64,000 bases of DNA from Myxococcales bacterium. Lineage in GTDB: Bacteria; Myxococcota_A; Polyangia; Polyangiales; Polyangiaceae. This document shows positions 53,653 through 63,354 of the stretch, piece after piece. Made by a program: the position numbers and the translations under genes. The number at the start of each line of letters is the position of its first letter. The stretch's first letter is position 1. Location of the stretch: NCBI GenBank assembly GCA_021847645.1, contig JAJZQG010000009.1, positions 1 to 64,000 on the forward strand. Direction: 5' to 3'. The notes beneath the pieces were generated by a model. The model worked only from the letters and a program-made list of their open reading frames with translations, did not search any database and was not told where the DNA came from.

Positions 53653-55404
53653 TCAGCTTCTGCTCATGCGCAACGTCGACCTGCGTTGAGGTCGGCGCGC
53701 AACCAGGAACGTGCTGTCGTCGATGGCGAGCTGCGAGCCGCGATAGCTCGCCAGCAGCTCGAAGATCGCGTGGCGGATGTCGTCCACCGTGTCGCCCGGA
53801 CGCTCCTCCACGATGCGCGCGACCTGCGCCGCCAGCTGCTCCTGGCCCAGCGCGCGCCCGTCCTCGTCGACCACCTCCGTCAGCCCGTCGGTGTACAGCA
53901 CCAGGATCTCGTCGCCGATGAGCATCGAGCGCTCCACCTCGATGTCGCTGTGCGTGATGCCCAGCGCCACGTTCTCCTGCGATTGCAGCCATCGGACGTG
54001 TCCGTCGCTGCCCACCGCGAAGGCCGGCGGGTGCCCGGCGTTGATGCAGTCCATCTGTCCGGTGGCCGGATCGAGGGCGACACAGACCAGGGTCACGAAC
54101 GAGTGCACGGGCAGGTAGGAGCAGAAGTAGCCGTTGATGCGCTGGACGAGCTGTTGCAGCGAGCCTCCGGCCTCCACCGTGACGCGCACCATCGTGTGCA
54201 GGCTCGAGGCCACCAGCGCGGCCTGCAATCCCTTGCCGCACACATCCGCGACCGCCAAGAACAGGCGGCCGTCCGGCATGGGAATCGCGTCGACGTAGTC
54301 TCCGCCGACCCAGCGGCAGGGCTCGAAGCCGAAGGCGATGTCCAGACCCGCGGCGCGCAGCGGTCGCGGCAGCAAGCCTTCCTGGATCTGCCTGGCCATC
54401 TGCAGCTCGCGCTCCACGTAGGCCGTGGCGCGTACGTGACGTCGCATCGCCCAGACCAGATCGGCCTGCTGGTATTGCTCGTTGACGAGGGATACCAGGG
54501 TAAGCCATTCGGCCGTTCCGTAGGCAGGGGCAAGCTCCACGTACAGGCTGTCGAGCTTGTCGCCGGTTGCGTCAAGAGGGCAGGCCACGACCGCGAACAG
54601 ACGCAGCCTGCTCGGGGTCGACAGGCGACGCACGCCGCGGGCCGTGCGCACGCCGGTACTGGTCAGCGCGTTGGTGGCGAGCACCGGCTCTCGCGTTTCC
54701 CACAGGGCCTTGAGCACACCGCGCGACACGTGGCGTCCGGTGCGGGCTGCGTCGGCGCTGCGGTAGAACGGGCCGCTGACGATCTTGGGCGGGCCTGCCT
54801 GGCGCTGGCGGATGACCACGGCCACTTCCGCGGGGAAGTCCGGCCCCACGAGGAATTCGCACATCTCTCGAAGCCGCTCCGTGGGACTCTCGCGCTCCAG
54901 CAGCCGTCGCCCCATCGCCATGACCGCGCGCAAGTGCTGGGCGTCGAGGTGCTCGGCGCGAGCCGAGTCGGCCATCACCGTCACCAGCGTGTTGTCGGCG
55001 TCCTCCTGCTCGTCGGTTTCGGGTGGCAGGGGGAAGATGGAATCGGGCAACACCGGCGCCGCGTCCAGCTCCAGGTGGAGCGTGAAGTCGCCGATGCCGA
55101 TGACGTCCCCCGGGCTGAGCATCTGCTCCTCGACGTTGCGCCCGTTGACGTAGGTGCCGTTGGTGCTCCGCAGATCGTGCACCCACCATCGCCCGAACGG
55201 GTCGTGCACCAGCTCCGCGTGAGAGCGCGAGACCGTCGTGTGATCGAGCAGGATCTGGGCCTTGGGATTGCGTCCGATGATCAGGTGGCTGCCCGTGAGC
55301 GCCATGCGCCGCGCCCCGCTCTCTCCGGCTCGGCGCACCTCGACATGGGCTCGGACTTCCGAGTCGTGGATCACGTTGTCGCTGACGGAATGAGGATCGC
55401 TCAT
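53653..55404 (-). CDS. FHA-GAF-like-SpoIIE (PP2C) phosphatase
   Basis: The 583-residue protein has an N-terminal FHA domain (about 25-110; GR at 44-45, SRSH 59-62, TNGT 81-84), which reads phosphothreonine marks. A GAF-like central region follows (about 165-330) and then a PP2C/SpoIIE domain (about 345-570). The phosphatase signature begins MARQIQEGLLPRPL and contains the metal-binding Asp residues in WVGGDYVDAI and VADVCGKGLQAALV. It would dephosphorylate a STAS protein, probably the one at 33.4 kb, when activated by a kinase signal. It is transcribed with the GT2 gene. Confidence 0.93.
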   Translation of the reverse strand: MSDPHSVSDNVIHDSEVRAHVEVRRAGESGARRMALTGSHLIIGRNPKAQILLDHTTVSRSHAELVHDPFGRWWVHDLRSTNGTYVNGRNVEEQMLSPGDVIGIGDFTLHLELDAAPVLPDSIFPLPPETDEQEDADNTLVTVMADSARAEHLDAQHLRAVMAMGRRLLERESPTERLREMCEFLVGPDFPAEVAVVIRQRQAGPPKIVSGPFYRSADAARTGRHVSRGVLKALWETREPVLATNALTSTGVRTARGVRRLSTPSRLRLFAVVACPLDATGDKLDSLYVELAPAYGTAEWLTLVSLVNEQYQQADLVWAMRRHVRATAYVERELQMARQIQEGLLPRPLRAAGLDIAFGFEPCRWVGGDYVDAIPMPDGRLFLAVADVCGKGLQAALVASSLHTMVRVTVEAGGSLQQLVQRINGYFCSYLPVHSFVTLVCVALDPATGQMDCINAGHPPAFAVGSDGHVRWLQSQENVALGITHSDIEVERSMLIGDEILVLYTDGLTEVVDEDGRALGQEQLAAQVARIVEERPGDTVDDIRHAIFELLASYRGSQLAIDDSTFLVARRPQRRSTLRMSRS

Positions 55405-55645
55405 GTGCGTCTCGGCGCGCCGGCCGCCTTCGATGTCCCGCGCACAAGATGGAGAATCCCGGCGCGCTTGGCAACCGGGTAGTGGGCGGGGCGAGAGGAC
55501 GGCGCGCTCTACGGTGCCGTGGTGCCGTCGCTGTCACCCTCTCGTGTGCGTGCGTCCACACGAAAAAATGCGTCGCACTGCTTGTCGCGCGGGAGACTCC
55601 CGCCGGAACGTGCTATTCGCCTGTCTATCAGGGGGCGAGGTCAGG

Positions 55646-56620
55646 ATGTTCAACAAGGATGTCTTGCGCATCGACGTGGCCACCGAATCGGCGCGAACCG
55701 AAGCCGCGATTCGGGAGCACGTGCTGGGGATCCTCAAGAAGCGCGGCGCTGTCGTCGGCTTGTCGGGCGGGGTCGACAGCTCCGTGGTGGCGAGCCTGTG
55801 CGTTCGCGCGCTCGGAAAGGACAGGGTGCTGGGCTTGTTCATGCCCGAGCGCCACTCCTCGCCCGACTCGCTGCAACTCGGCCGTCTGCTCGCCGAGCAC
55901 CTGGGCATCCGCGCCGTCCTCGAGGACATCGCTCCCGCGCTCGAGGGCGCGGGCTGCTACGCACGCCAGCAGGAGGCCATCCGCACGGTCTTCCCGGACT
56001 ACGGTCCGGGCTGGCTCAGCAAGATCACGCTGCCGTCCGTGGTCGATGCCGACAGGCTCAATGTTTTCCAGCTCGTGGTGCAGAGCCCCGACGGTCAGAG
56101 CCGATCGTCGCGCATGCCCGCGGCCGCGTATCTTCAGCTGGTGGCCGCGACGAACTTCAAGCAGCGCATTCGCAAGACGATCGAGTACTACCACGCGGAC
56201 CGGCTCAACTATGCGGTGGCAGGCACGCCCAACCGGCTCGAGTACGATCAGGGCTTTTTCGTCAAGCAAGGGGATGGCGCCGCGGACTTCAAGCCCATCG
56301 CCCATCTGTACAAGACCCAGGTCTACGCCCTGGCCGAATTCGTCGGCGTGCCCGAGCCCATCCGTCGCCGTCCGCCGACCACGGATACCTACTCGATGAG
56401 CCAGACGCAGGAGGAGTTCTACTTCGCGCTTCCCTACGACCGGATGGACCTGTGCCTGTACGCGCGCAAGTATGGCGTCCCGGCCGAGCAGGTGGGCCCG
56501 GTGGTGGGCCTGACCACGGCGCAGGTCGAACGCGTGTTCCGCGACATCGACGCCAAGCGCAGGGCCACGCGCTACCAACACCTGGCGCCGCTGCTCGTGG
56601 CGCCGGTGGACGAGGTCTGA
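55646..56620 (+). CDS. NAD synthase (NadE)-like PP-loop ATP-dependent ligase
   Basis: The 324-residue protein has the PP-loop SGGVDSS (40-46) and the NadE features NFKQRIRKTIEYYHADRLNY, AGTPNRLEYDQGFF, KQGDGAADFKPIAHLYKTQV. The glutaminase domain is absent, so ammonia or a partner would be the nitrogen source. An insertion at about 115-165 (CYARQQEAIRTVFPDYG) distinguishes it from housekeeping NadE. It is encoded immediately before the asnB-like gene, 2 bp apart, which suggests an amidation step in EPS metabolism and not NAD synthesis. GAGG lies 7 nt before the ATG. Confidence 0.85.
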   Translation: MFNKDVLRIDVATESARTEAAIREHVLGILKKRGAVVGLSGGVDSSVVASLCVRALGKDRVLGLFMPERHSSPDSLQLGRLLAEHLGIRAVLEDIAPALEGAGCYARQQEAIRTVFPDYGPGWLSKITLPSVVDADRLNVFQLVVQSPDGQSRSSRMPAAAYLQLVAATNFKQRIRKTIEYYHADRLNYAVAGTPNRLEYDQGFFVKQGDGAADFKPIAHLYKTQVYALAEFVGVPEPIRRRPPTTDTYSMSQTQEEFYFALPYDRMDLCLYARKYGVPAEQVGPVVGLTTAQVERVFRDIDAKRRATRYQHLAPLLVAPVDEV

Positions 56621-56622
56621 GC

Positions 56623-58620
56623 ATGTGCGGCATCGCGGGCGTGGTCCGGCTGCGCGAGGGCTGCCCCGCGCCGTCGCTCGACCAGCTCGAACGCATGGCC
56701 GCCTCGCTGCGCCACCGCGGTCCGGACGAGTTCGGCGTTTACCGCGATCACCACGCGGGCCTGGCCCATGCCCGCTTGTCCATCATCGACCTGACCACTG
56801 GCCAGCAACCCATGACCAACGAGGACGGCTCCTGGTGGGTTGTGTTCAACGGCGAGATCTTCAACTACGTAGAGCTTCGCCAGGAGCTGCAGGCCGCCGG
56901 TCACGTCTTTCGCACGCGCAGCGATACCGAGGTGATCCTGCACGCATGGGAGCAGTGGGGCGAGCACGCCTTCTGGCGATTCAACGGCCAGTTCGCCATC
57001 GCGCTGTGGAACGCGCGCGAGCAGACCCTCGTGCTGGCCCGCGACTGGGCGGGCGTGCGTCCCCTGTATGTCTGCGAGCACGACGGCTCGCTGTACTTCG
57101 CCAGCGAGGTCAAGGCGATCTTCTCCGCCGAGCCGTCGATTCCCAGGGCGTTCGACCCGGCTGGCTTCGAGGAGACATTCACCTTCTGGACGATCGTGCC
57201 GCCGCGATCGGTGTTTCGCGGCATCTACGAGATCGAGCCGGGGCATGTGCGCGTGATCGGTCGCGGCCATGTCCGCGATCGCGCGTTCCGTTCGCTGCAG
57301 TTCCCCGTGAACGGCGAGCCTGGCTTCCGCGGATCGATCGATGATGCGGCCGAGCAGGTGCGCAGCGTGCTGGAGGACGCGACGCGTCTTCGTATGGTGC
57401 GCGCGGACGTGCCGGTAGGAAGCTATCTGTCCGGCGGGCTCGACTCGTCGCTGGTGGCCGCGATGGGCTGGCGCGCCAAGGGCGATCGCTTTCGCACGTT
57501 CTCGCTTCGCTTCGACGACGCGGAGTACGACGAGACAGGCTACCAGCGGGAGATGGTGGCGCTACTGGGCAGCGAGCACGCCGAGGTGATGGTCACGCGC
57601 GAGGACATCGCGCGGGCGTTTCCCGACGTGGTGCTGCACACGGAGCGTCCGATCCTGCGCACGGCGCCCACGCCGCTGTTCTTGCTGTCGCGGCTGGTGC
57701 GCGACGCGGGCATGAAGGTGGTGCTCACGGGCGAGGGCGCGGACGAGGTCTTTGCCGGCTACGACCTGTTTCGCGAGGCCAAGGTGCGGCGCTTCTGGGC
57801 CAGGCACCCGCAGTCCGCGTGCCGTCCGCGGCTCATCGAACGGCTCTACCCGTACCTGGCGCGATCGCCCGTGGCGCAGCAGGCCATGTCGCGGCGCTTC
57901 TTCGGCAAGGATCTGCACCGCGCGTCCGAGCCCGGCTTCTCCCACGCCATGCGCTGGAACACCACCTCCGCGCTCCAGCGCCTGTTCGCGCCCGGCTTCC
58001 GCAGGTCGTCGCCGCCGGGCAGCGTTGTCGACGAGCTGGTGGCGCGCTTGCCCGCGGAGTTCGCCTCCTGGTCGCCGCTCGCGCAGGACCAGTACCTCGA
58101 GATCCGCACGCTGCTTTCGGGCTACCTGTTGTCGTCGCAGGGCGACCGCATGCTCATGGCGCACTCGGTCGAGGGGCGTTTTCCTTTCCTCGACGTGCGG
58201 GTGCTGGACCTGGCCAACTCGCTTCCGCCCGACTTCAAGCTGCGCGTGCTCGACGAGAAGCACGTGCTCAAGCGCGCGGCGCAGCGGTTGGTGCCCCAGT
58301 CGATCCTGCGGCGCAAGAAGCAGCCCTATCGTGCGCCCGACGCGCTGGCGTTCGTGGCGCCCGGCGCGCGCGGCTGGGTCGAGGAGCTGCTGTCCGAAGG
58401 GGCGGTGCGCGACGCCGGCGTATTCGATCCCGGCGCGGTCGGTGCGCTGTGGGCCAAGTGCAAGGAAAGGAGCGGCACCGGGCAGTACTCCAACACCGAC
58501 AACATGGCCCTGGTCGGTGTGCTCTCCACGCAGCTGTTGCACCACCAGCTCGTACGCAGCGTGCCTGCACCCGGGCCTGCCGTCCGCTTGCGCACGCGCG
58601 TCGAGCGTCTTGCCGGATGA
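56623..58620 (+). CDS. Asparagine synthase-like glutamine amidotransferase
   Basis: The 665-residue enzyme starts MCGIAGVVRL with the nucleophilic Cys2 of the glutaminase domain and HRGPDEFGVY. The synthetase half has the PP-loop SGGLDSSLVA (from about 270) and LTGEGADEVFAGYD. The length matches the EPS-locus AsnB types. It would transfer ammonia from glutamine to a carboxyl group. It starts 2 bp after the NadE-like gene and its stop is followed by the ligase gene, so this is one operon. Confidence 0.93.
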   Translation: MCGIAGVVRLREGCPAPSLDQLERMAASLRHRGPDEFGVYRDHHAGLAHARLSIIDLTTGQQPMTNEDGSWWVVFNGEIFNYVELRQELQAAGHVFRTRSDTEVILHAWEQWGEHAFWRFNGQFAIALWNAREQTLVLARDWAGVRPLYVCEHDGSLYFASEVKAIFSAEPSIPRAFDPAGFEETFTFWTIVPPRSVFRGIYEIEPGHVRVIGRGHVRDRAFRSLQFPVNGEPGFRGSIDDAAEQVRSVLEDATRLRMVRADVPVGSYLSGGLDSSLVAAMGWRAKGDRFRTFSLRFDDAEYDETGYQREMVALLGSEHAEVMVTREDIARAFPDVVLHTERPILRTAPTPLFLLSRLVRDAGMKVVLTGEGADEVFAGYDLFREAKVRRFWARHPQSACRPRLIERLYPYLARSPVAQQAMSRRFFGKDLHRASEPGFSHAMRWNTTSALQRLFAPGFRRSSPPGSVVDELVARLPAEFASWSPLAQDQYLEIRTLLSGYLLSSQGDRMLMAHSVEGRFPFLDVRVLDLANSLPPDFKLRVLDEKHVLKRAAQRLVPQSILRRKKQPYRAPDALAFVAPGARGWVEELLSEGAVRDAGVFDPGAVGALWAKCKERSGTGQYSNTDNMALVGVLSTQLLHHQLVRSVPAPGPAVRLRTRVERLAG

Positions 58621-58632
58621 GGAGCCGCCACC

Positions 58633-60186
58633 ATGAACGACGCCATCCCGCTGCTGCAGGACTTTCTGATGAGCTCGGCGCGCCGGCTGCCGGACAAGGT
58701 GGCGCTGGTCTGCCAAGGCAGGCGCGCGACCTACGGCCAGCTCGACCGCCTGTCGAACCGCTTCGCCCACACCCTGGTCGAGCGCGGCGTGCAGCGCGGC
58801 GACCGCGTGATCGTGTTCGCCGACAACACCATCGAGACCGCGATCGCCTTCTGGGGCGTGCTCAAGGCCAACGCCGTCGTGTCCATCGTCAACCCCCAGA
58901 CCAAGGCCGACAAGCTCCACTACCTGATCCGCGACTGCCGTCCTCGTGCGTTCGTCTCCGACGCGCACCTGGCGCACGTCTTCCCGCCGGTGCTCGCGGA
59001 TTCCGGGCATGTCGGCACGACGATCGTCGCGGGTCGTCTCGACATGTCCCTGCTTCAGGGCGTGCCCGGGCTGATCGCCTTCGAGGACGCGGCGGGAGAC
59101 GGCGCCGTGCAGCCGCCGCCGCGCCGGGCCATCGACGTGGACCTGGCGGCGATCATCTACACCTCGGGCAGCACTGGGGATCCGAAGGGCGTGATGCTCA
59201 CGCACCGCAACATGCTCACGGCGGCCACGTCGATTAGCACGTACCTTCGCAACGTGCAGGACGACGTGATCCTGAACGTGCTGCCGATGTCGTTCGACTA
59301 CGGTCTGTACCAGATGATCATGGCCTTCCGGGTGGGGGCGCGGCTGGTGCTCGAGCGATCGTTCACCTACCCGGCGCAGGTGCTCAACACGATGGTGGCC
59401 GAGGGGGTGACGGGCTTCCCCGGGGTGCCGACGATCTTCGCGATCTTGTCGGAGCTCAAGAGCCTGAACGAGTACGACTTCTCGCGGATCTCGTATGTGA
59501 CCAACACGGCGGCGGCGTTGCCGGTCAAGCACATCCTGCGCCTCAAGGAGCTGTTCCCCAAGGCCCGCATCTACTCCATGTACGGCCTGACCGAGTGCAA
59601 GCGCTGCACCTACCTGCCGCCGGAAGACCTGGATCGCAAGCCCACCAGTGTCGGCATCGCCATCCCGAACACCGAGCTGTGGATCGTGGACGAGAACGAT
59701 CGGAGGCTGGGGCCGGGCGAGGTCGGGCAGCTGGTGATTCGGGGCGCCACGGTGATGAAGGGCTACTGGGAGAAGCCCGAGCAGACGGCCAGGAAGCTTC
59801 GTGCCGGGCCGCTGCCGGGCGAGCAGGTGCTGTATACCGGCGACTACTGCAAGCTCGACGAGGAAGGGTATCTGTACTTCGTGGGGCGCATGGACGACAT
59901 CATCAAGTCGCGAGGGGAGAAGGTGGCGCCCAAGGAGGTGGAGAACGCGCTGGTCGACATCGAGGGGGTCAAGGAAGCGGCGGTGATCGGCGTGGCCGAC
60001 GAGGTGTTGGGCCAGGCGGTCAAGGCCTTCGTGGTGCTCGAGCGCGGTGTGACGATGGACGCCCGTGCGATCATCGGGGCTTGCCAAATGCGGCTCGAGA
60101 ACTTCATGGTGCCCAAGGTGGTGCAGATTGTGCCCGACCTGCCCAAGACCACGACGGGCAAGATCAAGAAGACGGAGCTGCGGTAG
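58633..60186 (+). CDS. Acyl-CoA/acyl-ACP ligase (AMP-forming)
   Basis: The 517-residue protein is an ANL-superfamily adenylating enzyme. The P-loop YTSGSTGDPKGVM is at about 176-188, MYGLTEC near 316, LYTGDYCKLDEEGYLYFVGRMDD in the hinge region and the C-terminal lysine in TTTGKIKKTELR. It would activate a carboxylic acid for loading on the ACP encoded next. AGGAG precedes the ATG and overlaps the stop of the amidotransferase gene. Similar ligases are found in exosortase-type EPS clusters, but no exosortase is visible here. Confidence 0.93.
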   Translation: MNDAIPLLQDFLMSSARRLPDKVALVCQGRRATYGQLDRLSNRFAHTLVERGVQRGDRVIVFADNTIETAIAFWGVLKANAVVSIVNPQTKADKLHYLIRDCRPRAFVSDAHLAHVFPPVLADSGHVGTTIVAGRLDMSLLQGVPGLIAFEDAAGDGAVQPPPRRAIDVDLAAIIYTSGSTGDPKGVMLTHRNMLTAATSISTYLRNVQDDVILNVLPMSFDYGLYQMIMAFRVGARLVLERSFTYPAQVLNTMVAEGVTGFPGVPTIFAILSELKSLNEYDFSRISYVTNTAAALPVKHILRLKELFPKARIYSMYGLTECKRCTYLPPEDLDRKPTSVGIAIPNTELWIVDENDRRLGPGEVGQLVIRGATVMKGYWEKPEQTARKLRAGPLPGEQVLYTGDYCKLDEEGYLYFVGRMDDIIKSRGEKVAPKEVENALVDIEGVKEAAVIGVADEVLGQAVKAFVVLERGVTMDARAIIGACQMRLENFMVPKVVQIVPDLPKTTTGKIKKTELR

Positions 60187-60262
60187 GGCGCTCGGTGGGG
60201 GCGTAGGGCGGCCGGTCGCAGCCGCGGGTGGTGATGGCACAACAGAAAGCAGGCGTCTGACC

Positions 60263-60505
60263 ATGGACATCGCAAACAAGGTTCGCGCGTTCATCCAGCA
60301 GAACTTCTACACGGCGGCGTCTGCCCAGCTTGACGACGGCACCTCGCTGCTCGACGCAGGGATCGTCGACTCGACCGGCGTTCTGGAGGTGGTGGGGTAT
60401 CTGGAGAATGAATTCGGCATCAAGGTCGACGACAGCGAGCTGCTGCCGGAGAACCTGGACTCGATAGGGAGCATCACAGCGTTCGTGCGGCGCAAGAGGG
60501 GCTGA
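60263..60505 (+). CDS. Acyl carrier protein
   Basis: The 80-residue protein has an ACP fold with Ser37 in the phosphopantetheine site GIVDSTGVLE, preceded by DGTSLLDAG and followed by ENEFGIKVDDSELLPENLDS. A 76 bp gap follows the ligase gene, which is its likely loading enzyme. The carrier probably holds an acyl or amino-acyl group used to decorate the EPS or a precursor. Confidence 0.92.
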   Translation: MDIANKVRAFIQQNFYTAASAQLDDGTSLLDAGIVDSTGVLEVVGYLENEFGIKVDDSELLPENLDSIGSITAFVRRKRG

Positions 60506-60665
60506 CGGCGGGAGCCGGCGGGTCGGGTCGGCGTGAACCGGCGCCGTCGCAGGCGCACCTGAGAGAAGCCCGGGAGCCGGGCCGGTGCTTCTCGCGTCCC
60601 GTGAGCGGCTCGGGTAGCTCCATCGGGACAAACGGTGTAAGGGCTCGGCACGGAGGGTAGTGCAA

Positions 60666-61994
60666 GTGAGCAAGGATTCCCTGAAGCAGGACCTTCTTTC
60701 GAAGATCAAATCGGGCAAGGCGCATGTCGGCGTGGTGGGCATGGGCTACGTGGGGCTGCCCCTGGCCCTGGCGTTCGTGGCCAAGGGCTTTCGGGTGACG
60801 GGCTTCGACGTGGACCCTGCGAAAGTCGAGAGCCTGAACGCGGGCCGTTCGTACATCATGCACCTCAACGCGCAGCGCGTGGCGGACGCGGCCAAGACCG
60901 GGCGGTTCCAGGCCACGGCGGACTTTCAGCGGCTCTCGGAGCCCGATGCGATCCTGATCGCGGTGCCCACGCCGCTGACTGCGCAGCGCGAACCCGACAT
61001 GACGTACGTGGTGCAGACCGCGCAGCAGGTGCGCGAGCGTCTTCGCAAGGGCCAGATCGTGGTGCTCGAGTCCACCACCTATCCGGGCACGACCGACGAG
61101 CTGGTGCGCGGCATTCTGGAGCAGACCGGCCTGCGATCGGGTGAGGACTTCTTCCTGGCTTTTTCCCCCGAGCGAGAGGACCCGGGCAACAAGCACTTCA
61201 ACACCACGACCATCCCGAAGGTGGTCGGCGGCGTGGGCTTCGATGCCACCGAGATCGCCGCCGCGCTCTATCAGTCCGTGATCGAGAAGGTCGTCGTGGT
61301 GTCTTCGTCCCGCGCGGCCGAGGCTGCCAAGCTCACCGAGAACATCTTCCGCGCGGTCAACATCGCCTTGGTCAACGAGCTCAAGGTCGTCTACGACCGC
61401 ATGGGCATCGACGTCTGGGAGGTGCTCGACGCGGCCGCGACCAAGCCCTTCGGCTTCATGCGGTTCAATCCCGGCCCGGGCTTGGGAGGCCACTGCATCC
61501 CGCTCGATCCGTTCTACCTCACGTGGAAGGCGCGCGAGTACGGCATCTCGACGCGCTTCATCGAGCTGGCCGGCGAGGTCAACGTCTCGATGCCGCACTA
61601 CGTGGTGGACAAGCTGCAGCTGGCCCTCAATGACCGCAGCCGGTCGCTCAAGGGCGCCAAGGTGTTGCTGCTGGGTATCGCCTACAAGAAAGACATCGAC
61701 GACCCGCGCGAGAGCCCCTCGTTCGAGCTCATCGACCTGCTGCTCCGGCGCGGCGCGCTGGTCAGCTACCACGACCCGTACATCCCTCGGGCGCCCAAGA
61801 TGCGCTCCTGGCCCGACCTGCCCCCCATGCAATCCGCGCCCCTGACCGTCGAAGCCGTGGCCTCCGCCGATGCCGTGCTCATCGCCACGGATCATTCCTC
61901 CATCGACTACGCGATGATCGCGGACAAGGCGTCGCTGGTCGTGGACACGCGCGGTGTATACCGTGCCCCGCGGGCCAATGTGGTAAAGGCCTGA
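60666..61994 (+). CDS. UDP-sugar 6-dehydrogenase (WbpA/WbpO family)
   Basis: The roughly 442-residue enzyme has a Rossmann domain (HVGVVGMGYVGLPLALAF), the central SSRAAEAAKLTENIFRAVNI helix, the catalytic Cys in NPGPGLGGHCIPLDPFY, and a C-terminal domain with LLLGIAYKKDIDDPRESPS. It oxidises a UDP-N-acetylhexosamine or related sugar to the uronic acid, using NAD. The GTG at 60666 has GGAGGG 8 nt upstream and was preferred over the GTG at 60660. The epimerase gene follows after 3 bp. Confidence 0.93.
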   Translation: MSKDSLKQDLLSKIKSGKAHVGVVGMGYVGLPLALAFVAKGFRVTGFDVDPAKVESLNAGRSYIMHLNAQRVADAAKTGRFQATADFQRLSEPDAILIAVPTPLTAQREPDMTYVVQTAQQVRERLRKGQIVVLESTTYPGTTDELVRGILEQTGLRSGEDFFLAFSPEREDPGNKHFNTTTIPKVVGGVGFDATEIAAALYQSVIEKVVVVSSSRAAEAAKLTENIFRAVNIALVNELKVVYDRMGIDVWEVLDAAATKPFGFMRFNPGPGLGGHCIPLDPFYLTWKAREYGISTRFIELAGEVNVSMPHYVVDKLQLALNDRSRSLKGAKVLLLGIAYKKDIDDPRESPSFELIDLLLRRGALVSYHDPYIPRAPKMRSWPDLPPMQSAPLTVEAVASADAVLIATDHSSIDYAMIADKASLVVDTRGVYRAPRANVVKA

Positions 61995-61997
61995 CCC

Positions 61998-62945
61998 ATG
62001 GATATCGTGGACTTCCGAGGTCTGCCCGTGCTCGTGACGGGCGGCGCTGGTTTCATCGGCTCGCACCTGGTCGACGGGCTCATCGCGCGGGGAGCGGTGG
62101 TGCGCGTGCTCGACAACCTGTCGGCGGGGCGCCGCGAGAATCTAGCGGGCTGTGCCGACCGCGTCGATCTGATGGTGGCCGACATCCGCGACCTGGCCGC
62201 GTGCAAGCGGGCCTGTGACGGCGTGGCCTACGTGTTTCACCAGGCCGCCCTCGGCTCGGTGCCCCGGTCGATGGCCGACCCGTCGACCAGCATTGACGTG
62301 AACGTGGGCGGCACGGCCAACGTGTTCGCCGCGGCGCGCGACGCAAAGGTGCGCCGCGTGGTGTACGCGTCCTCGTCGAGCGTCTACGGCACCAGCACGA
62401 TCATGCCCAAGAAGGAAGGGCAGGAGGGCTTGCCTCTGTCGCCCTACGCGTTGTCGAAGAAGGTCGACGAGGAGCTGGCCGATCTGTTTACGCGCTGCTT
62501 CGACATGCAGATCGTCGGGCTGCGCTACTTCAATGTCTACGGGCCACGGCAGGATCCGAACGGCCCGTACGCCGCGGTGGTGCCGCGCTTCTTCGCGGCC
62601 AGCGCAGCGGGCAAGGCTCCGACCATCTTCGGCGACGGCTTGCAGAGCCGCGACTTCACGTTCGTGGGAGACGTGGTACGGGCCAATCTTCTCGCGGCCT
62701 CGGCGCCGCGGTCGAGCTGCGGCCGTGCGTACAACATCGGGGCCGGCGGCACCACGACGGTCAAGGAGCTGGCCGAGACGATTTGCGCGCTGACCTCTTG
62801 TCCGGCGGCACCGGCCTACGAGCCGCCGCGGGCGGGGGACGTCCCCTTCTCGCAGGCGGACACGACGGACGCGCGCGAGCTGCTCGGCTTCGCTGCGCAG
62901 GTGAGCCTGGCCGAGGGGCTGCGGCAGACCGTTCCCTCCGCGTGA
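61998..62945 (+). CDS. UDP-N-acetylglucosamine 4-epimerase-like protein (WbpP family)
   Basis: The 315-residue short-chain dehydrogenase-type epimerase has the NAD motif GGAGFIG (15-21), Ser residues in YASSSSVYG (123-131), and the catalytic Tyr150 and Lys154 in SPYALSKK. FNVYGPRQDPNGPYAAVVPRF follows. It would interconvert UDP-GlcNAc(A) and UDP-GalNAc(A), and the dehydrogenase encoded directly before it would supply the uronic acid. EPS with galacturonic-type sugars is thus plausible. Confidence 0.9.
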   Translation: MDIVDFRGLPVLVTGGAGFIGSHLVDGLIARGAVVRVLDNLSAGRRENLAGCADRVDLMVADIRDLAACKRACDGVAYVFHQAALGSVPRSMADPSTSIDVNVGGTANVFAAARDAKVRRVVYASSSSVYGTSTIMPKKEGQEGLPLSPYALSKKVDEELADLFTRCFDMQIVGLRYFNVYGPRQDPNGPYAAVVPRFFAASAAGKAPTIFGDGLQSRDFTFVGDVVRANLLAASAPRSSCGRAYNIGAGGTTTVKELAETICALTSCPAAPAYEPPRAGDVPFSQADTTDARELLGFAAQVSLAEGLRQTVPSA

Positions 62946-63354
62946 GGAAAATCCGATCATTGTCATACTAGCGCTTTGAGCGCGCCGGCGTTGCGGGTCC
63001 CAGCTCAGTCCGGGGCTCGTGGACGCGGTGGACGCGTGTGCGACAGACGCCGGTCGGGGTTCGTTCCGGGCGCACCCATCGGTCGCGTTTCATCGTTGGA
63101 CGGCGGCCGGCGATGCGGTCCGCGATCGACGTAGGAGGCGTTGGTTGGGGCAGGGGCGAAGCGTGTGCGTTCGCCCTGGTCGCAAGCGATTCCAGCGCGC
63201 GAATGCCTACCGGCGGGCGGCGAGATTCCGTGGACACCGCATCGTGACGCGTGTACTTAAAGATGTCTGCCTTTGTTGCGAGTGCGCGTGTCGGGGAAGC
63301 ATCGGGACTCCGGCGCGGTGTCAGCGAGCCTAGCCTTTATCTGGAGGTTGAACC
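62946..63354. other. Intergenic region upstream of the right-edge lipoprotein gene
   Basis: In this 409 bp stretch I see no gene that I can support. Near its start GCGCT TTG AGCGC (from about 62971) could form a small 5-bp hairpin, but no T-run follows, so it is not a clear terminator. GGAGG at 63342-63346 is the ribosome site of the next gene. A promoter for that gene is expected but not obvious. Confidence 0.5.

Noticed and set aside
55519-56622. Possible 368-residue N-terminal extension of the amidotransferase
   Set aside because: The amidotransferase must start at MCGIAG so that Cys2 is exposed. The upstream frame is an Arg-rich shadow of the NadE-like gene.
57562-60294. A 910-codon open frame on the minus strand
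   Set aside because: It is antisense to the well-supported asnB-like and acyl ligase genes. Its His/Arg/Val composition is that of a shadow frame in high-GC DNA.
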